A program made the translations under genes and the position numbers. A stretch of DNA of 64,000 nucleotides from Lachnospiraceae bacterium. Lineage in GTDB: Bacteria > Bacillota > Clostridia > Lachnospirales > Lachnospiraceae. Below, in pieces: positions 34,748 to 44,052 of the stretch. Numbering within the stretch: position 1 is the first letter of the stretch; every line of letters begins with the position of its first letter. The DNA lies in NCBI GenBank assembly GCA_017526745.1, contig JAFXQX010000014.1:1-64000 (forward strand), given 5' to 3'. The notes under the pieces were generated by a model, which did no database searches, was not told where the DNA came from, and was given only the letters and a program-made list of their open reading frames with translations.

Positions 34748-35749
34748 ATGCATTTCATTGAGAGCATAAAAGAACGGGCGAAGCAGGACGTCAAGACGAT
34801 CGTGCTTCCGGAGAGCAATGACAGAAGATCGCTGATCGCGGCACATAAGATACTTGAAGAGGGTATCGCAAACCTTATCATGATCGGTAAGGAAGAGAAG
34901 ATCATGGATGGTGCCAGATGGCTGGAACTCGATCTTTCGAAGATAACCGTTGTCGATCCCGAAACAAGCGACAAATTTGATGAGTATGCGCAGAGACTCT
35001 TCGAACTTCGTGAAAAGAAGGGGATGACACTCGAAAAAGCGCAGGAAAGACTTCGCACGGATAACCTTATGTGGGGCGTTATGATGGTAAAGCAGAATGA
35101 TGCCGACGGAATGGTCGCAGGCGCATGTCATGCCACGGCCGACGTGCTCCGGCCTTCTCTTCAGATACTTCGTACGGCTCCCGGCGTTGACCTCGTATCG
35201 GGATTTTTCATCCTTGATGTTCCCAACTGCGAATTCGGCGAGAACGGAACATTCCTGTTTGCCGACTGCGGCCTGAATCAGGATCCCACAGCGGAAGAAC
35301 TTGCAAGCATCGCAAGTACATCAGCCAAGAGCTTCACGTCGCTTGTCGGAGCCAAACCGATCATCGCGATGCTGTCACACTCGACAAAGGGCAGCGCAAA
35401 ACATCCGCTTGTAGATAAGGTTGCACAGGCTACAGCCATAGCCAAAGAAAAATATCCCCAGCTGCTCCTTGACGGTGAGCTTCAGACCGATGCAGCCATA
35501 GTTCCGGCTGTATCAAGACATAAATCACCGGGCTCGGAGATAGGAGGTATGGCAAACGTACTTATATTCCCGAACCTTGATGCCGGCAATATCGGATACA
35601 AGCTCGTCGAGCGTCTTGCAAAGGCCGAAGCGTACGGGCCCATGCTTCAGGGACTGTCACGTCCGGTAAACGATCTGTCGCGAGGCTGTGATGCCGATGA
35701 TATCGTGGGTGTTGTAGCCCTTACCGCAGTACAGGCACAGTTATTGTAG
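34748..35749 (+). CDS. pta: Phosphate acetyltransferase
   Basis: A 333-residue short-form (Pta domain only) enzyme that interconverts acetyl-CoA and acetyl phosphate for acetate formation. It shows the family's ATADVLRPSLQILRT, MLSHSTKGSAKHP, LDGELQTDAAI and ANVLIFPNLDAGNIGYK segments. It has its own strong promoter. Acetate kinase (ackA), often the next gene, is not present in this window; pta is followed by rpmF. Confidence 0.93.
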   Translation: MHFIESIKERAKQDVKTIVLPESNDRRSLIAAHKILEEGIANLIMIGKEEKIMDGARWLELDLSKITVVDPETSDKFDEYAQRLFELREKKGMTLEKAQERLRTDNLMWGVMMVKQNDADGMVAGACHATADVLRPSLQILRTAPGVDLVSGFFILDVPNCEFGENGTFLFADCGLNQDPTAEELASIASTSAKSFTSLVGAKPIIAMLSHSTKGSAKHPLVDKVAQATAIAKEKYPQLLLDGELQTDAAIVPAVSRHKSPGSEIGGMANVLIFPNLDAGNIGYKLVERLAKAEAYGPMLQGLSRPVNDLSRGCDADDIVGVVALTAVQAQLL

Positions 35750-35815
35750 ATAGGAGCTTCGCATCACCGAAGGTGATCTAAAATGCCCGAGCGTCCTTGT
35801 TAAATAAAAATACAG

Positions 35816-35844
35816 TTGACAAACACTTGCCGACTGAGTATAAT
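35816..35844 (+). promoter_or_regulatory. Consensus promoter of rpmF
   Basis: Perfect TTGACA (35816-35821) and TATAAT (35839-35844) with a 17-nt spacer; this is the best promoter in the window. A 30-nt leader ends at AAGGAGGTG (35866-35874). Confidence 0.9.
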
Positions 35845-35880
35845 TTCGTAGTACGTCTAAGCGGCAAGGAGGTGTTAACT

Positions 35881-36060
35881 GTGTCGATATGTCCTAAGAA
35901 CAAGTCTTCCAAGGGAAGAAGAGATAAAAGAAGAGCGAACTGGAAAATGTCCGCACCCACACTTGTTAAGTGCAGCAAGTGCGGAGCACTTATGGTTCCT
36001 CACAGAGTATGCAAGGCCTGCGGATCCTATAACAAGAAAGAGATCATCGCTCAGGACTGA
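35881..36060 (+). CDS. rpmF: 50S ribosomal protein L32
   Basis: A 59-residue protein of the zinc-binding (C+) type: CSKCG ... CKACG holds four cysteines. The N-terminus VSICPKNKSSKGRRDKRRAN is typical of bL32. The start is GTG 35881, set by AAGGAGGTG 6 nt upstream. A strong terminator follows, so rpmF is monocistronic here. The yceD (DUF177) gene that usually precedes rpmF is absent. Confidence 0.93.
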   Translation: MSICPKNKSSKGRRDKRRANWKMSAPTLVKCSKCGALMVPHRVCKACGSYNKKEIIAQD

Positions 36061-36085
36061 TCATACGAAAATGCTTATTTTACGG

Positions 36086-36120
36086 GCTTTCCGGATATAT
36101 CCGGAAAGTCTGTTTTTTTG
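36086..36120 (+). terminator. Intrinsic terminator of rpmF
   Basis: CTTTCCGGAT (36087-36096) and ATCCGGAAAG (36099-36108) form a 10-bp stem with a minimal 2-nt centre, followed by TCTGTTTTTTTG. Confidence 0.85.
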
Positions 36121-36121
36121 T

Positions 36122-36150
36122 TTGCTTTTTACGGATATGTTTTGTATAGT
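36122..36150 (+). promoter_or_regulatory. Promoter of plsX operon
   Basis: TTGCTT (36122-36127) and TATAGT (36145-36150) are 17 nt apart, directly after the rpmF terminator T run. Confidence 0.6.
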
Positions 36151-36192
36151 AGTAGAGGTGTTTTTTCGAACCGTATAATAAAGGAGAAGAAA

Positions 36193-37203
36193 TTGGTACA
36201 CGTTGTACTTGATGCAATGGGAGGAGACAATGCTCCCGGCGAGATCATTAAAGGAGCGCTTGGCGCACTTGATGCTTCACCGTCCGTTAAGATAACCCTT
36301 TGCGGGAAAAGTGAGGACATAAAGGCCCAGCTGGAAGGAAAGACATACCCTGCGGACCGTCTTCTGATAGAGGATGCAAGTGAGGTCATTTCCACTGAGG
36401 AAGCTCCGGTCATGGCTATAAGGCGCAAAAAGGATTCTTCGATCGTCAAGGGAATGACGCTTGTTAAGAATAAGGAAGCTGATGCATTCGTTTCGGCAGG
36501 TTCATCCGGAGCCATCCTTGTCGGAGGACAGCTGATAGTCGGAAGGATTCGCGGCGTGGAACGCCCCCCGCTTGCTCCCCTCATCCCCTCAACGACCGAA
36601 AGAGGTGTTTCACTCCTTATAGACTGCGGTGCCAATGTTGATGCAAGATCTTCCCATCTGGTACAGTTTGCCAAGATGGGATCGATATATATGGAACATG
36701 TGCTCGGGGTCAAAAATCCCAGGGTGGCGATCGTTAATATCGGTGCGGAGGAAGAGAAGGGCAACATGCTCGTAAAGGAAACTTTCCCTCTTCTGAAGAA
36801 CTGTCCGGACATCAATTTCATCGGTTCGATCGAGGCACGTGAGATACCGAACGGCGGAGCTGATGTTATCGTGTGTGAAGCTTTTGTGGGAAACGTCATC
36901 TTAAAGATGTACGAAGGAGTCGGAAAGATGATATTGTCCACGATCAAGGGAGCCCTTATGAGCAGCACACGGGGCAAGGTCGGAGGACTTCTCATCAAAC
37001 CTTCCCTCAAAGATGTCATGAAGACATTCGATGCCACGGAATACGGCGGAGCGCCGCTTCTGGGTCTGAACGGACTGGTCGTTAAGGTTCACGGTAACGC
37101 TACCGAAAAAGAGATAGCAAACGCCATCAGGCAGTGTGAAACGTTCAAAGAGCAGAATATCAGCCAGCGCATAGCTGACAAGATAATAATTAAAGACGAA
37201 TAG
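36193..37203 (+). CDS. plsX: Phosphate acyltransferase PlsX
   Basis: A 336-residue enzyme that makes acyl-phosphate from acyl-ACP for phospholipid synthesis. The N-terminal VVLDAMGGDNAPGEI is the PlsX hallmark, and GSSGAILVGGQLIVGRI, DCGANVDARSSHL and EAFVGNVILK also match. I choose TTG 36193, since AAGGAGAAG ends ~5 nt before it and the conserved sequence begins right after. Longer in-frame extension upstream runs through the promoter. acpP follows after 14 nt. Confidence 0.92.
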   Translation: MVHVVLDAMGGDNAPGEIIKGALGALDASPSVKITLCGKSEDIKAQLEGKTYPADRLLIEDASEVISTEEAPVMAIRRKKDSSIVKGMTLVKNKEADAFVSAGSSGAILVGGQLIVGRIRGVERPPLAPLIPSTTERGVSLLIDCGANVDARSSHLVQFAKMGSIYMEHVLGVKNPRVAIVNIGAEEEKGNMLVKETFPLLKNCPDINFIGSIEAREIPNGGADVIVCEAFVGNVILKMYEGVGKMILSTIKGALMSSTRGKVGGLLIKPSLKDVMKTFDATEYGGAPLLGLNGLVVKVHGNATEKEIANAIRQCETFKEQNISQRIADKIIIKDE

Positions 37204-37217
37204 AAAGGGTAATTGCT

Positions 37218-37448
37218 ATGGAACTTGAAAAACTTAAGAAGATCATCACAGAGGTATTAAATGTTGATGCGAGTGAGATCACTATGGATACGAAATTCAT
37301 TGATGACCTCGGTGCGGATTCTCTTGATGTTTATCAGATCATTATGGGCGTTGAGGAAGAATTCGATATTGAGATAGATGCGGATGATGCCGAGACGATC
37401 GTAACGGTAGCTGATGCTGTTGAGCAGATCAAGAACGCCATCAGCTGA
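37218..37448 (+). CDS. acpP: Acyl carrier protein
   Basis: A 76-residue acidic ACP with the phosphopantetheine serine in GADSLDVYQ (Ser near residue 37). The normal four-helix pattern and length are present. It carries growing acyl chains for fatty-acid synthesis and is the substrate source for PlsX, encoded just upstream. Confidence 0.95.
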   Translation: MELEKLKKIITEVLNVDASEITMDTKFIDDLGADSLDVYQIIMGVEEEFDIEIDADDAETIVTVADAVEQIKNAIS

Positions 37449-37478
37449 CAGTTTCAACAATTGATGTGTTCGGTAGGT

Positions 37479-37502
37479 AGAGTTCCGGATAAACGGGACT
37501 CT
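37479..37502 (+). other. Hairpin between acpP and rnc
   Basis: AGAGTTCC pairs with GGGACTCT (one G-T wobble) around an 8-nt loop. There is no T run, so it may be a partial terminator, or an RNase III processing site given that rnc follows. The latter is inference. Confidence 0.4.
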
Positions 37503-37534
37503 AACTTGCTTTAATACGGATAAGGATTCATTTT

Positions 37535-38224
37535 GTGAACATAGCGGACGGCTATAAGGAATTACAACAACTGATAGGGTATGATTTTAGCGACACCGCG
37601 CTTCTGAAAAGAGCGCTGTCTCACAGTTCTTATGCGAACGAGAAAAAAAGATCCGGGCATGAGGACTATGAGAGAACGGAATTTCTCGGGGATGCGGTAC
37701 TCGAACTGTGCGTCAGCGAGTTTCTCTATAATGAGAAAAAGAGCATGGACGAGGGCAGTATGACAAAGCTTCGCGCAAGCCTTGTATGTGAGCCGACTCT
37801 TTCATACTGTGCAAAGACGGGATTCGATCTCGGGAAGTTCATACTGCTCGGAAAAGGCGAGGATGTATCCGGAGGCAGGGAAAGGGATTCGATAGTCTCG
37901 GATGTTTTTGAGGCGATCGTCGGTGCTATATATCTTGACGGCGGACTTGAGTGCGCCAGGAAGTTCATCCACAGGTTTGTGCTTACCGACTACGAGCAGA
38001 AGATCGAGTTTATCGATTCGAAGACCATACTTCAGGAGTATGCGCAGGAACGCGGCATGACGCTTGAATATGAACTTGTCGAAGAACTCGGGCCTTCTCA
38101 TGACCGCGACTATGTTATGCTTGCGATGCTCGGAGATGATATATCGGAAAAAGGCGTTGCCAAGAGCAAAAAGGCCGCACAGCAAAGAGCCGCCTACGCG
38201 ATATTAAAGAGACTTCAAAGGTAA
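37535..38224 (+). CDS. rnc: Ribonuclease III
   Basis: A 229-residue double-strand-specific endoribonuclease for rRNA and mRNA processing. The catalytic signature ERTEFLGDAVLEL is at ~47-59, with a further acidic patch (DVFEAIVGAIYLDGG). A C-terminal double-stranded RNA-binding domain starts at ~155 (DSKTILQEYAQERG ... KSKKAAQQRAAYAIL). The start is GTG 37535 with AAGGA upstream. It lies between acpP and smc, the standard place. Confidence 0.95.
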   Translation: MNIADGYKELQQLIGYDFSDTALLKRALSHSSYANEKKRSGHEDYERTEFLGDAVLELCVSEFLYNEKKSMDEGSMTKLRASLVCEPTLSYCAKTGFDLGKFILLGKGEDVSGGRERDSIVSDVFEAIVGAIYLDGGLECARKFIHRFVLTDYEQKIEFIDSKTILQEYAQERGMTLEYELVEELGPSHDRDYVMLAMLGDDISEKGVAKSKKAAQQRAAYAILKRLQR

Positions 38225-38246
38225 ACGGTATATAAAGGAACAGTGA

Positions 38247-41200
38247 ATGTATTTAAAAAACATTGAGGTGCAGGGATTCAAATCCTTTGCCAACCGTATC
38301 GATTTTGAATTTCATAACGGGATAACGGCGATCGTCGGACCTAACGGATCCGGTAAGAGTAATGTTGCCGATGCCGTAAGATGGGTGCTTGGTGAACAGA
38401 GTGCCAAGCAGCTGCGCGGATCTTCAATGCAGGACGTCATCTTTGCGGGTACGGAAATGAGAAAGCCGATGGGCTATGCCTATGTTGCCATCACGCTCGA
38501 CAATTCCGATCATGCGCTACCCATCGATTACGAGGAAGTGACCGTTGCCCGCCGCGTATACCGTTCCGGAGAGAGCGAATATCTTATCAACGGAAGCACA
38601 TGCCGGTTAAAGGATGTCGCCGAGATGTTCTATGACACAGGTATCGGTAAGGAAGGATATTCGATCATCGGTCAGGGACAGATCGACAGGATATTATCGG
38701 GCAAGCCCGAGGAGCGTCGTGAACTGTTCGATGAGGCTGCCGGTATCGTCAAGTTCAAGAGAAGAAAAGCGACCGCCCTTAAAAAGCTTGAACAGGAGAG
38801 AAATAACCTCGTGCGTGTGTCGGACATTTTATCCGAACTCGAACGTCAGGTTGAACCGCTTGAAAAACAGTCGGCGGTTGCCAAGGATTATCTCCAAAAG
38901 AAAGAGGAATTAAAACGTCTCGATGTCAACATCTTCCTTCTTGATAATGAGAAGGCAAAAGCATCCGGGGCAGAATGTGAAGAAAAGATAACTGTTGCCA
39001 AGGCCGATTACGATGCTGCGAATGAAGAGAACGAGCGCATCAGGACCGAGTACGGCGAAGTCGAAGAACAGCTTAAAAAGCTTGATGAGGAGATAGAGGC
39101 CAAGCGGTCGAAGCTGTCCGAAAACGGACTTCTCCGTGAAAAACTCGAGGGAGAGATCAATGTCCTTCTCGAGAAGATCAATTCCGCCAACATCTCGGCA
39201 GATCATTTCAGGACCAGGCAGAATGCCCTTACCGAAGAGATAGCGCAGAAAGAGGATGAAGCAAAAAGGCTTGAGTCATCGGCCTCATCCCTTGACAAGG
39301 ATACCGAGGAACTCATCAAAAAACGTGATGACGCGGTTGCCGAGCTCGAGAAGCTCCAGGCGCAGATCGAAGAGCAGAACGAGTTTGTTGAAAAGAACAA
39401 GAATCTTATAATTGAGCTGCTTAACGACAGGCAGGGCATTGTTTCCAAGCTCGGCCAGTTCGGCACTATGCTCGAACAGACAAAGATCAGGGAAGCCCAG
39501 ATCCAGTCAAGGCTCATCGCCGCAAAGAGCGAGGAAGCGGAACAGGATACGCTTGTAAATGCTCTTACTTTGGAACTTGAAACCGTCAGCTCACAGATCA
39601 GCGCTGCTGAGGAAAAGCGTGAGTCGATGGAGGAGAAGCTCGGGGAGTTTCGATCCAGGCTCGAAGAACTTGACCGCAAACAGGGCGAAGCCAATATTGC
39701 CTATCACGGGATAAAATCAAAACTTGACACTCTCCGGAACCTTGCCGAACGTTATGACGGCTACGGCAGCAGCATAAAGCGTGTTATGGAGCAGAAAGGC
39801 AAGGTTGCCGGTATCATCGGTGTCGTTGCCGATATCATGCAGGTGGACAAGAAGTACGAGACGGCGATCGAGACAGCCCTTGGCGGTAACATACAGAATA
39901 TCGTTACCAAGGATGAGCAGGTTGCAAAGCGCCTTATACAGTATCTGAAAGACAATAAGGCCGGAAGAGCGACTTTCCTTCCTCTTACGACCGCCAGAAA
40001 CCGCGGAGAGTTTGATAAGCCCGATGTCCGTAATGCAAAGGGATTTATCGGAATGGCCAACGAGCTTGTCAGGGCTTCTTCCGAATATGATGATGTGATC
40101 AGCCAGCTTCTGGGTGCGATCATCGTCATGGATGATGTGGAAAACGCACTTCCGCTTGCAAAGGAGTATAACTATACACTCAGGATAGTAACGCTCGAGG
40201 GTGAATATCTTACCCCCGGCGGCGCCTTGGCGGGCGGCTCTTTCAAGAACTCATCCAATCTTCTCGGAAGAAAGAGAGAGATCGATGCCCTTGAGGAAGA
40301 GGCGAAAAAGTGCCTGAAGAACGTTGAGTCCATAATGGATGAGATCGACCGGACCAAAGAGGAACGTGCAGCCGTCAGGGATGAGATAGAACAGTCCAAA
40401 GAGAAGTTACAGGAACTGTATATCCAGAAGAATACCGCCCAGCTCAATGTTGATGCCGCCAACAAGCATAAGGAAGAGATGATGACGGAACATTCCGATC
40501 TTGAAGCGGAGTTTCGTCAGATGCAGGACAGCGCGAAAGGGATACAGACCGATCAGGACAGCGCCAAGGAAGAACTTGCCGCCTCTGAAAAAAGCGAGGA
40601 GGAGCTTAACGCTTCCATCGCCGACGCAGGTAAAAAGCTTGATGAACTTCGCGATATCGAGACCGAGAAGGTACTTGCCAAGTCAGATCTCGACCTTGAG
40701 GTTACCCGCGAGAAACAGAAGCAGGATTTTGCAAGGCAGAACGTCGAACGTGTTAAGAATGAGACCGAGCGGCTCAGGCAGGAACTGGCCGAGGTATCCG
40801 CAAATATCGATGATACCGCAAAGGATATAGAGGAAAAACAGGAGAACATTGAAAAGATCAAAGAGACGATCGAAGCTTCCAAGGGCTCTACCGATGAGAA
40901 TGAGACCGCCCTTAACGAGGCTGTTGCAAAAAGGGAGGAGTTCTCGAACAGGCAGAAATCGTTCTTTGACAAACGTGAGGCTGTATCCGCAAAGCTTTCC
41001 GAACTCGATAAGGAACTGTACCGTTTAAATGCACAGAAGGAAAAGATCGAAGCCGAGCAGGAGAGCCGGATCAACTATATGTGGAACGAGTACGAGATCA
41101 CTCTTTCACACGCACAGGAAATGCGCGATCCCGAACTTAACGATGCCGGGGCAATGAGAAAGAAGATATCGTTATTAAAAGATGCCATCCGCAACCTTGG

Positions 41201-41807
41201 TGATGTCAACGTCAATGCTATCGAGGACTACAGGGTCCTGATGGAAAGATACACTTTCACCAAGACCCAGCATGATGACCTCGTTTCGGCCGAACAGGAT
41301 CTGCTCCACATACTCGAGGAACTCGACAAACAGATGAGGGTTCAGTTCGAGGAAAACTTCAAACGTATCCGCGAGGAGTTCGACAAAGTGTTCAAGGAAC
41401 TGTTCGGAGGCGGTACCGGTACACTCAAGATAAATGATGATGAGGACATACTTGAGGCCGGGATCAATATCAACGCACAGCCTCCCGGCAAGAAGCTTCA
41501 GAACATGCTGATGCTTTCGGGCGGTGAGAAAGCGCTTGCTGCGATCGCACTTTTGTTTGCGATCCAGAACTTAAAGCCTTCGCCCTTCTGCCTGCTCGAT
41601 GAGATAGAGGCGGCGCTCGACGAATCCAATGTCGGAAGATTTGCCGGATATCTCGGCAAGCTTACCGAGCATACACAGTTCATCGTTATCACCCACAGAA
41701 GAGGAACGATGGAAAAAGCCGACAGGCTCTATGGTATAACAATGCAGGAAAAAGGCGTATCGGCGCTTGTTTCCGTAAACCTGATAGATAAGGAACTGGA
41801 TGACTGA
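38247..41807 (+). CDS. smc: Chromosome segregation protein SMC
   Basis: A 1186-residue condensin ATPase. The N-terminal Walker A is GPNGSGKSN (~32-40), followed by a long coiled coil (~170-500), the hinge (~510-680, with GYGSSIKRVMEQ and GGALAGGSF), a second coiled coil (~680-1010), and a C-terminal head with signature LSGGEKAL and Walker B PFCLLDEIEAALD. The length is normal. It compacts and separates replicated chromosomes with ScpA/ScpB, which are not in the window. It ends 2 nt before ftsY. Confidence 0.96.
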   Translation: MYLKNIEVQGFKSFANRIDFEFHNGITAIVGPNGSGKSNVADAVRWVLGEQSAKQLRGSSMQDVIFAGTEMRKPMGYAYVAITLDNSDHALPIDYEEVTVARRVYRSGESEYLINGSTCRLKDVAEMFYDTGIGKEGYSIIGQGQIDRILSGKPEERRELFDEAAGIVKFKRRKATALKKLEQERNNLVRVSDILSELERQVEPLEKQSAVAKDYLQKKEELKRLDVNIFLLDNEKAKASGAECEEKITVAKADYDAANEENERIRTEYGEVEEQLKKLDEEIEAKRSKLSENGLLREKLEGEINVLLEKINSANISADHFRTRQNALTEEIAQKEDEAKRLESSASSLDKDTEELIKKRDDAVAELEKLQAQIEEQNEFVEKNKNLIIELLNDRQGIVSKLGQFGTMLEQTKIREAQIQSRLIAAKSEEAEQDTLVNALTLELETVSSQISAAEEKRESMEEKLGEFRSRLEELDRKQGEANIAYHGIKSKLDTLRNLAERYDGYGSSIKRVMEQKGKVAGIIGVVADIMQVDKKYETAIETALGGNIQNIVTKDEQVAKRLIQYLKDNKAGRATFLPLTTARNRGEFDKPDVRNAKGFIGMANELVRASSEYDDVISQLLGAIIVMDDVENALPLAKEYNYTLRIVTLEGEYLTPGGALAGGSFKNSSNLLGRKREIDALEEEAKKCLKNVESIMDEIDRTKEERAAVRDEIEQSKEKLQELYIQKNTAQLNVDAANKHKEEMMTEHSDLEAEFRQMQDSAKGIQTDQDSAKEELAASEKSEEELNASIADAGKKLDELRDIETEKVLAKSDLDLEVTREKQKQDFARQNVERVKNETERLRQELAEVSANIDDTAKDIEEKQENIEKIKETIEASKGSTDENETALNEAVAKREEFSNRQKSFFDKREAVSAKLSELDKELYRLNAQKEKIEAEQESRINYMWNEYEITLSHAQEMRDPELNDAGAMRKKISLLKDAIRNLGDVNVNAIEDYRVLMERYTFTKTQHDDLVSAEQDLLHILEELDKQMRVQFEENFKRIREEFDKVFKELFGGGTGTLKINDDEDILEAGININAQPPGKKLQNMLMLSGGEKALAAIALLFAIQNLKPSPFCLLDEIEAALDESNVGRFAGYLGKLTEHTQFIVITHRRGTMEKADRLYGITMQEKGVSALVSVNLIDKELDD

Positions 41808-41809
41808 TC

Positions 41810-42760
41810 ATGGCATTTTTTGAGAAACTGTTTTCGGGTCTTTCCAAATCAAGACAGGAGATCGACGACAATCTTTCGGAAGTGTTCGACAGGGATTCGA
41901 TCGATGAGGATCTGTACGATGATCTCGAAGAACTCCTTATATTATCCGATATCGGCGTAAAGGCCACTCAGGATATCATAGACGGTCTTAAAAGAGACGA
42001 GTACTATGAGCACATCAGAAAACCGAAGAAGCTCGGCATGCACATGGTCAACAAGGTCAAAGAAGCCATGTCCGTATGTGCAGCAGACTATGAGTTCGAA
42101 ACAAAAAGATCGGTCGTTCTCGTAGTCGGAGTCAACGGAGTCGGCAAGACGACAACGATCGGAAAGCTCTCTCACAGATATATCGGGCAGGGTAAAAAGG
42201 TCATGATAGCTGCCGCTGACACGTTCAGGGCCGCAGCCCAGGAACAGCTCAAGGCATGGGCCGACAGGTCCGGCGCATATCTTATAACCGGAAAGGACGG
42301 CCAGGACCCATCATCCGTTGTATATGATGCCGTAAATGCGGCAAGATCGCGCGGAGCCGACATTCTGTTCATCGATACCGCAGGCCGTCTTAACAACAAA
42401 AAGAACCTTATGGAAGAACTGGCCAAAATGAACAGGATCGTAGACCGTGAATATCCTGATGCATACAAGGAGACACTCATAGTCCTTGATGCGGCCACCG
42501 GCCAGAACGCACTTTCCCAGGCAAGGGAGTTTGCGGAAGTTACCGATGTATCGGGAGTGGTCCTTACAAAACTTGACGGGACGTCAAAGGGAGGAATCGC
42601 TATCGCGATCCAGTCCGAACTGTCCATCCCGGTGAAGTTTATTGGCGTCGGTGAGGGGATCGACGATCTGGAAAAATTCGATGCCGATGATTATGTGAAG
42701 GCGCTGTTTTACAAGGAGGATACTGTCGAAGATGCCGACGAAGAAGACCGAGAACAATGA
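41810..42760 (+). CDS. ftsY: Signal recognition particle receptor FtsY
   Basis: A 316-residue SRP-family GTPase: short N domain, then G domain with GVNGVGKTTTIGKL, DTFRAAAQEQL, DTAGRLNN, TKLDGTSKGG and GVGEGIDDL. It docks SRP-ribosome complexes at the membrane; its partner Ffh is encoded at 45193. Its 3' end overlaps the next gene by 29 nt if the first ATG of ilvA is used. Confidence 0.95.
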   Translation: MAFFEKLFSGLSKSRQEIDDNLSEVFDRDSIDEDLYDDLEELLILSDIGVKATQDIIDGLKRDEYYEHIRKPKKLGMHMVNKVKEAMSVCAADYEFETKRSVVLVVGVNGVGKTTTIGKLSHRYIGQGKKVMIAAADTFRAAAQEQLKAWADRSGAYLITGKDGQDPSSVVYDAVNAARSRGADILFIDTAGRLNNKKNLMEELAKMNRIVDREYPDAYKETLIVLDAATGQNALSQAREFAEVTDVSGVVLTKLDGTSKGGIAIAIQSELSIPVKFIGVGEGIDDLEKFDADDYVKALFYKEDTVEDADEEDREQ

Positions 42761-43970
42761 TATGACGCTTGACAGATTTGAGGAAGCGAGCACGATCGTA
42801 AAGGAAGTCACAAAAGAGACCAAGCTTGTTTACAGTTCCTACCTGTCGGAGCGCACCAACAACAAAGTATATCTCAAGCCCGAAAATATGCAGGTTACAG
42901 GAGCATATAAGCTTCGCGGCGCATATTATAAAGTATCCACGCTTTCCGATGCGGAGAAGAAAAAAGGCATAATCACCGCATCTGCGGGAAATCATGCGCA
43001 GGGCGTAGCATACGCCGCAAAACAGTTCGGATTAAAGGCAGTTATCGTCATGCCGACGACAACTCCTCTTATCAAGGTCAACCGTACGAAAAACCTCGGA
43101 GCAAAGGTCATACTTCACGGTGATGTTTATGATGAGGCATATTTCAAGGCATTGGAGCTTGCCAAAAAGGACGGCCTTACATTCATCCATCCTTTTGACG
43201 ATCCGGTGGTCGCAACCGGTCAGGGAACGATCGCGATGGAGATCTTTCAGGATCTTCCGGTTGTCGACTATATCCTTGTGCCGATCGGAGGAGGCGGACT
43301 TGCCGCAGGTGTATCAACACTGGCCAAGCTTCTTAATCCCAAGATCAAGGTTATAGGTGTGGAGCCCGAAGGCGCCGCATGCATGAAAGCATCGCTTGAG
43401 GCAGGAAAAGTCACCGGATTAAAATCTGTTTCGACGATCGCGGACGGTACCGCAGTCAAGACCCCCGGACAGGCTATTTTCCCTTATATCCAGAAGAATA
43501 TCGACAGGATAATCACCGTTGCGGATGAGGAACTGATCGTTGCATTCCTAGACATGGTCGAAAATCATAAGATGGTCGTTGAGAACTCCGGACTTCTTAC
43601 CGTTGCGGCACTCGATCATCTGAATGTTAAGAACAAAAGGATCGTATCGATTCTCTCGGGCGGCAACATGGATGTCATAACGATGTCTTCCGTTGTGTCG
43701 CAGGGTCTTATCATGAGAGACAGGATATTTACCGTTTCCGTGCTCCTTCCCGACAAGCCGGGTGAACTGTCAAGGGTAGCCAAGGTCATTGCAACGGATA
43801 ACGGAAACGTCATAAAGCTGGAGCATAACCAGTTTGTATCAACGAACAGGAATGCCGCTGTTGAACTGCGCATCACTCTTGAGGCGTTCGGGACCGAGCA
43901 TAAGGAGAAGATACTGCATTCGCTCGAAGTCAAAGGTTACAAGCCCAAGATCGTAAGAACGGTCATATGA
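42732..43970 (+). CDS. ilvA: Threonine ammonia-lyase with ACT domain
   Basis: A 412-residue PLP enzyme converting threonine to 2-oxobutanoate for isoleucine synthesis or threonine breakdown. The PLP lysine lies in TGAYKLRGAYYK; the phosphate-binding loop is PIGGGGLAAG, with ASAGNHAQGVAYAAK upstream. An ACT domain fills ~330-412 (VSVLLPDKPGELSRVAKVI), the single-ACT form common in Clostridia. AGGAGG at 42714-42719 is 12 nt before ATG 42732; ATG 42762, just after the ftsY stop, is an alternative. It is an insertion relative to the usual ftsY-ylxM order. Confidence 0.9.
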   Translation: MPTKKTENNDMTLDRFEEASTIVKEVTKETKLVYSSYLSERTNNKVYLKPENMQVTGAYKLRGAYYKVSTLSDAEKKKGIITASAGNHAQGVAYAAKQFGLKAVIVMPTTTPLIKVNRTKNLGAKVILHGDVYDEAYFKALELAKKDGLTFIHPFDDPVVATGQGTIAMEIFQDLPVVDYILVPIGGGGLAAGVSTLAKLLNPKIKVIGVEPEGAACMKASLEAGKVTGLKSVSTIADGTAVKTPGQAIFPYIQKNIDRIITVADEELIVAFLDMVENHKMVVENSGLLTVAALDHLNVKNKRIVSILSGGNMDVITMSSVVSQGLIMRDRIFTVSVLLPDKPGELSRVAKVIATDNGNVIKLEHNQFVSTNRNAAVELRITLEAFGTEHKEKILHSLEVKGYKPKIVRTVI

Positions 43971-43982
43971 TCCCGGCGGGTA

Positions 43983-44011
43983 TTGTTAATTGCAGGAAAT
44001 GGTAGTAGAAT
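43983..44011 (+). promoter_or_regulatory. Promoter of the secreted protein gene at 44053
   Basis: TTGTTA (43983-43988) and TAGAAT (44006-44011) are separated by 17 nt, with the ATG ~42 nt downstream. Confidence 0.5.
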
Positions 44012-44052
44012 TCACTTGTTGATCAAAGCCTTTATGTAAAGGGGGACAGGAA

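Noticed and set aside
36129..37037. 302-codon minus-strand frame
   Set aside because: Antisense to plsX, which is certain.
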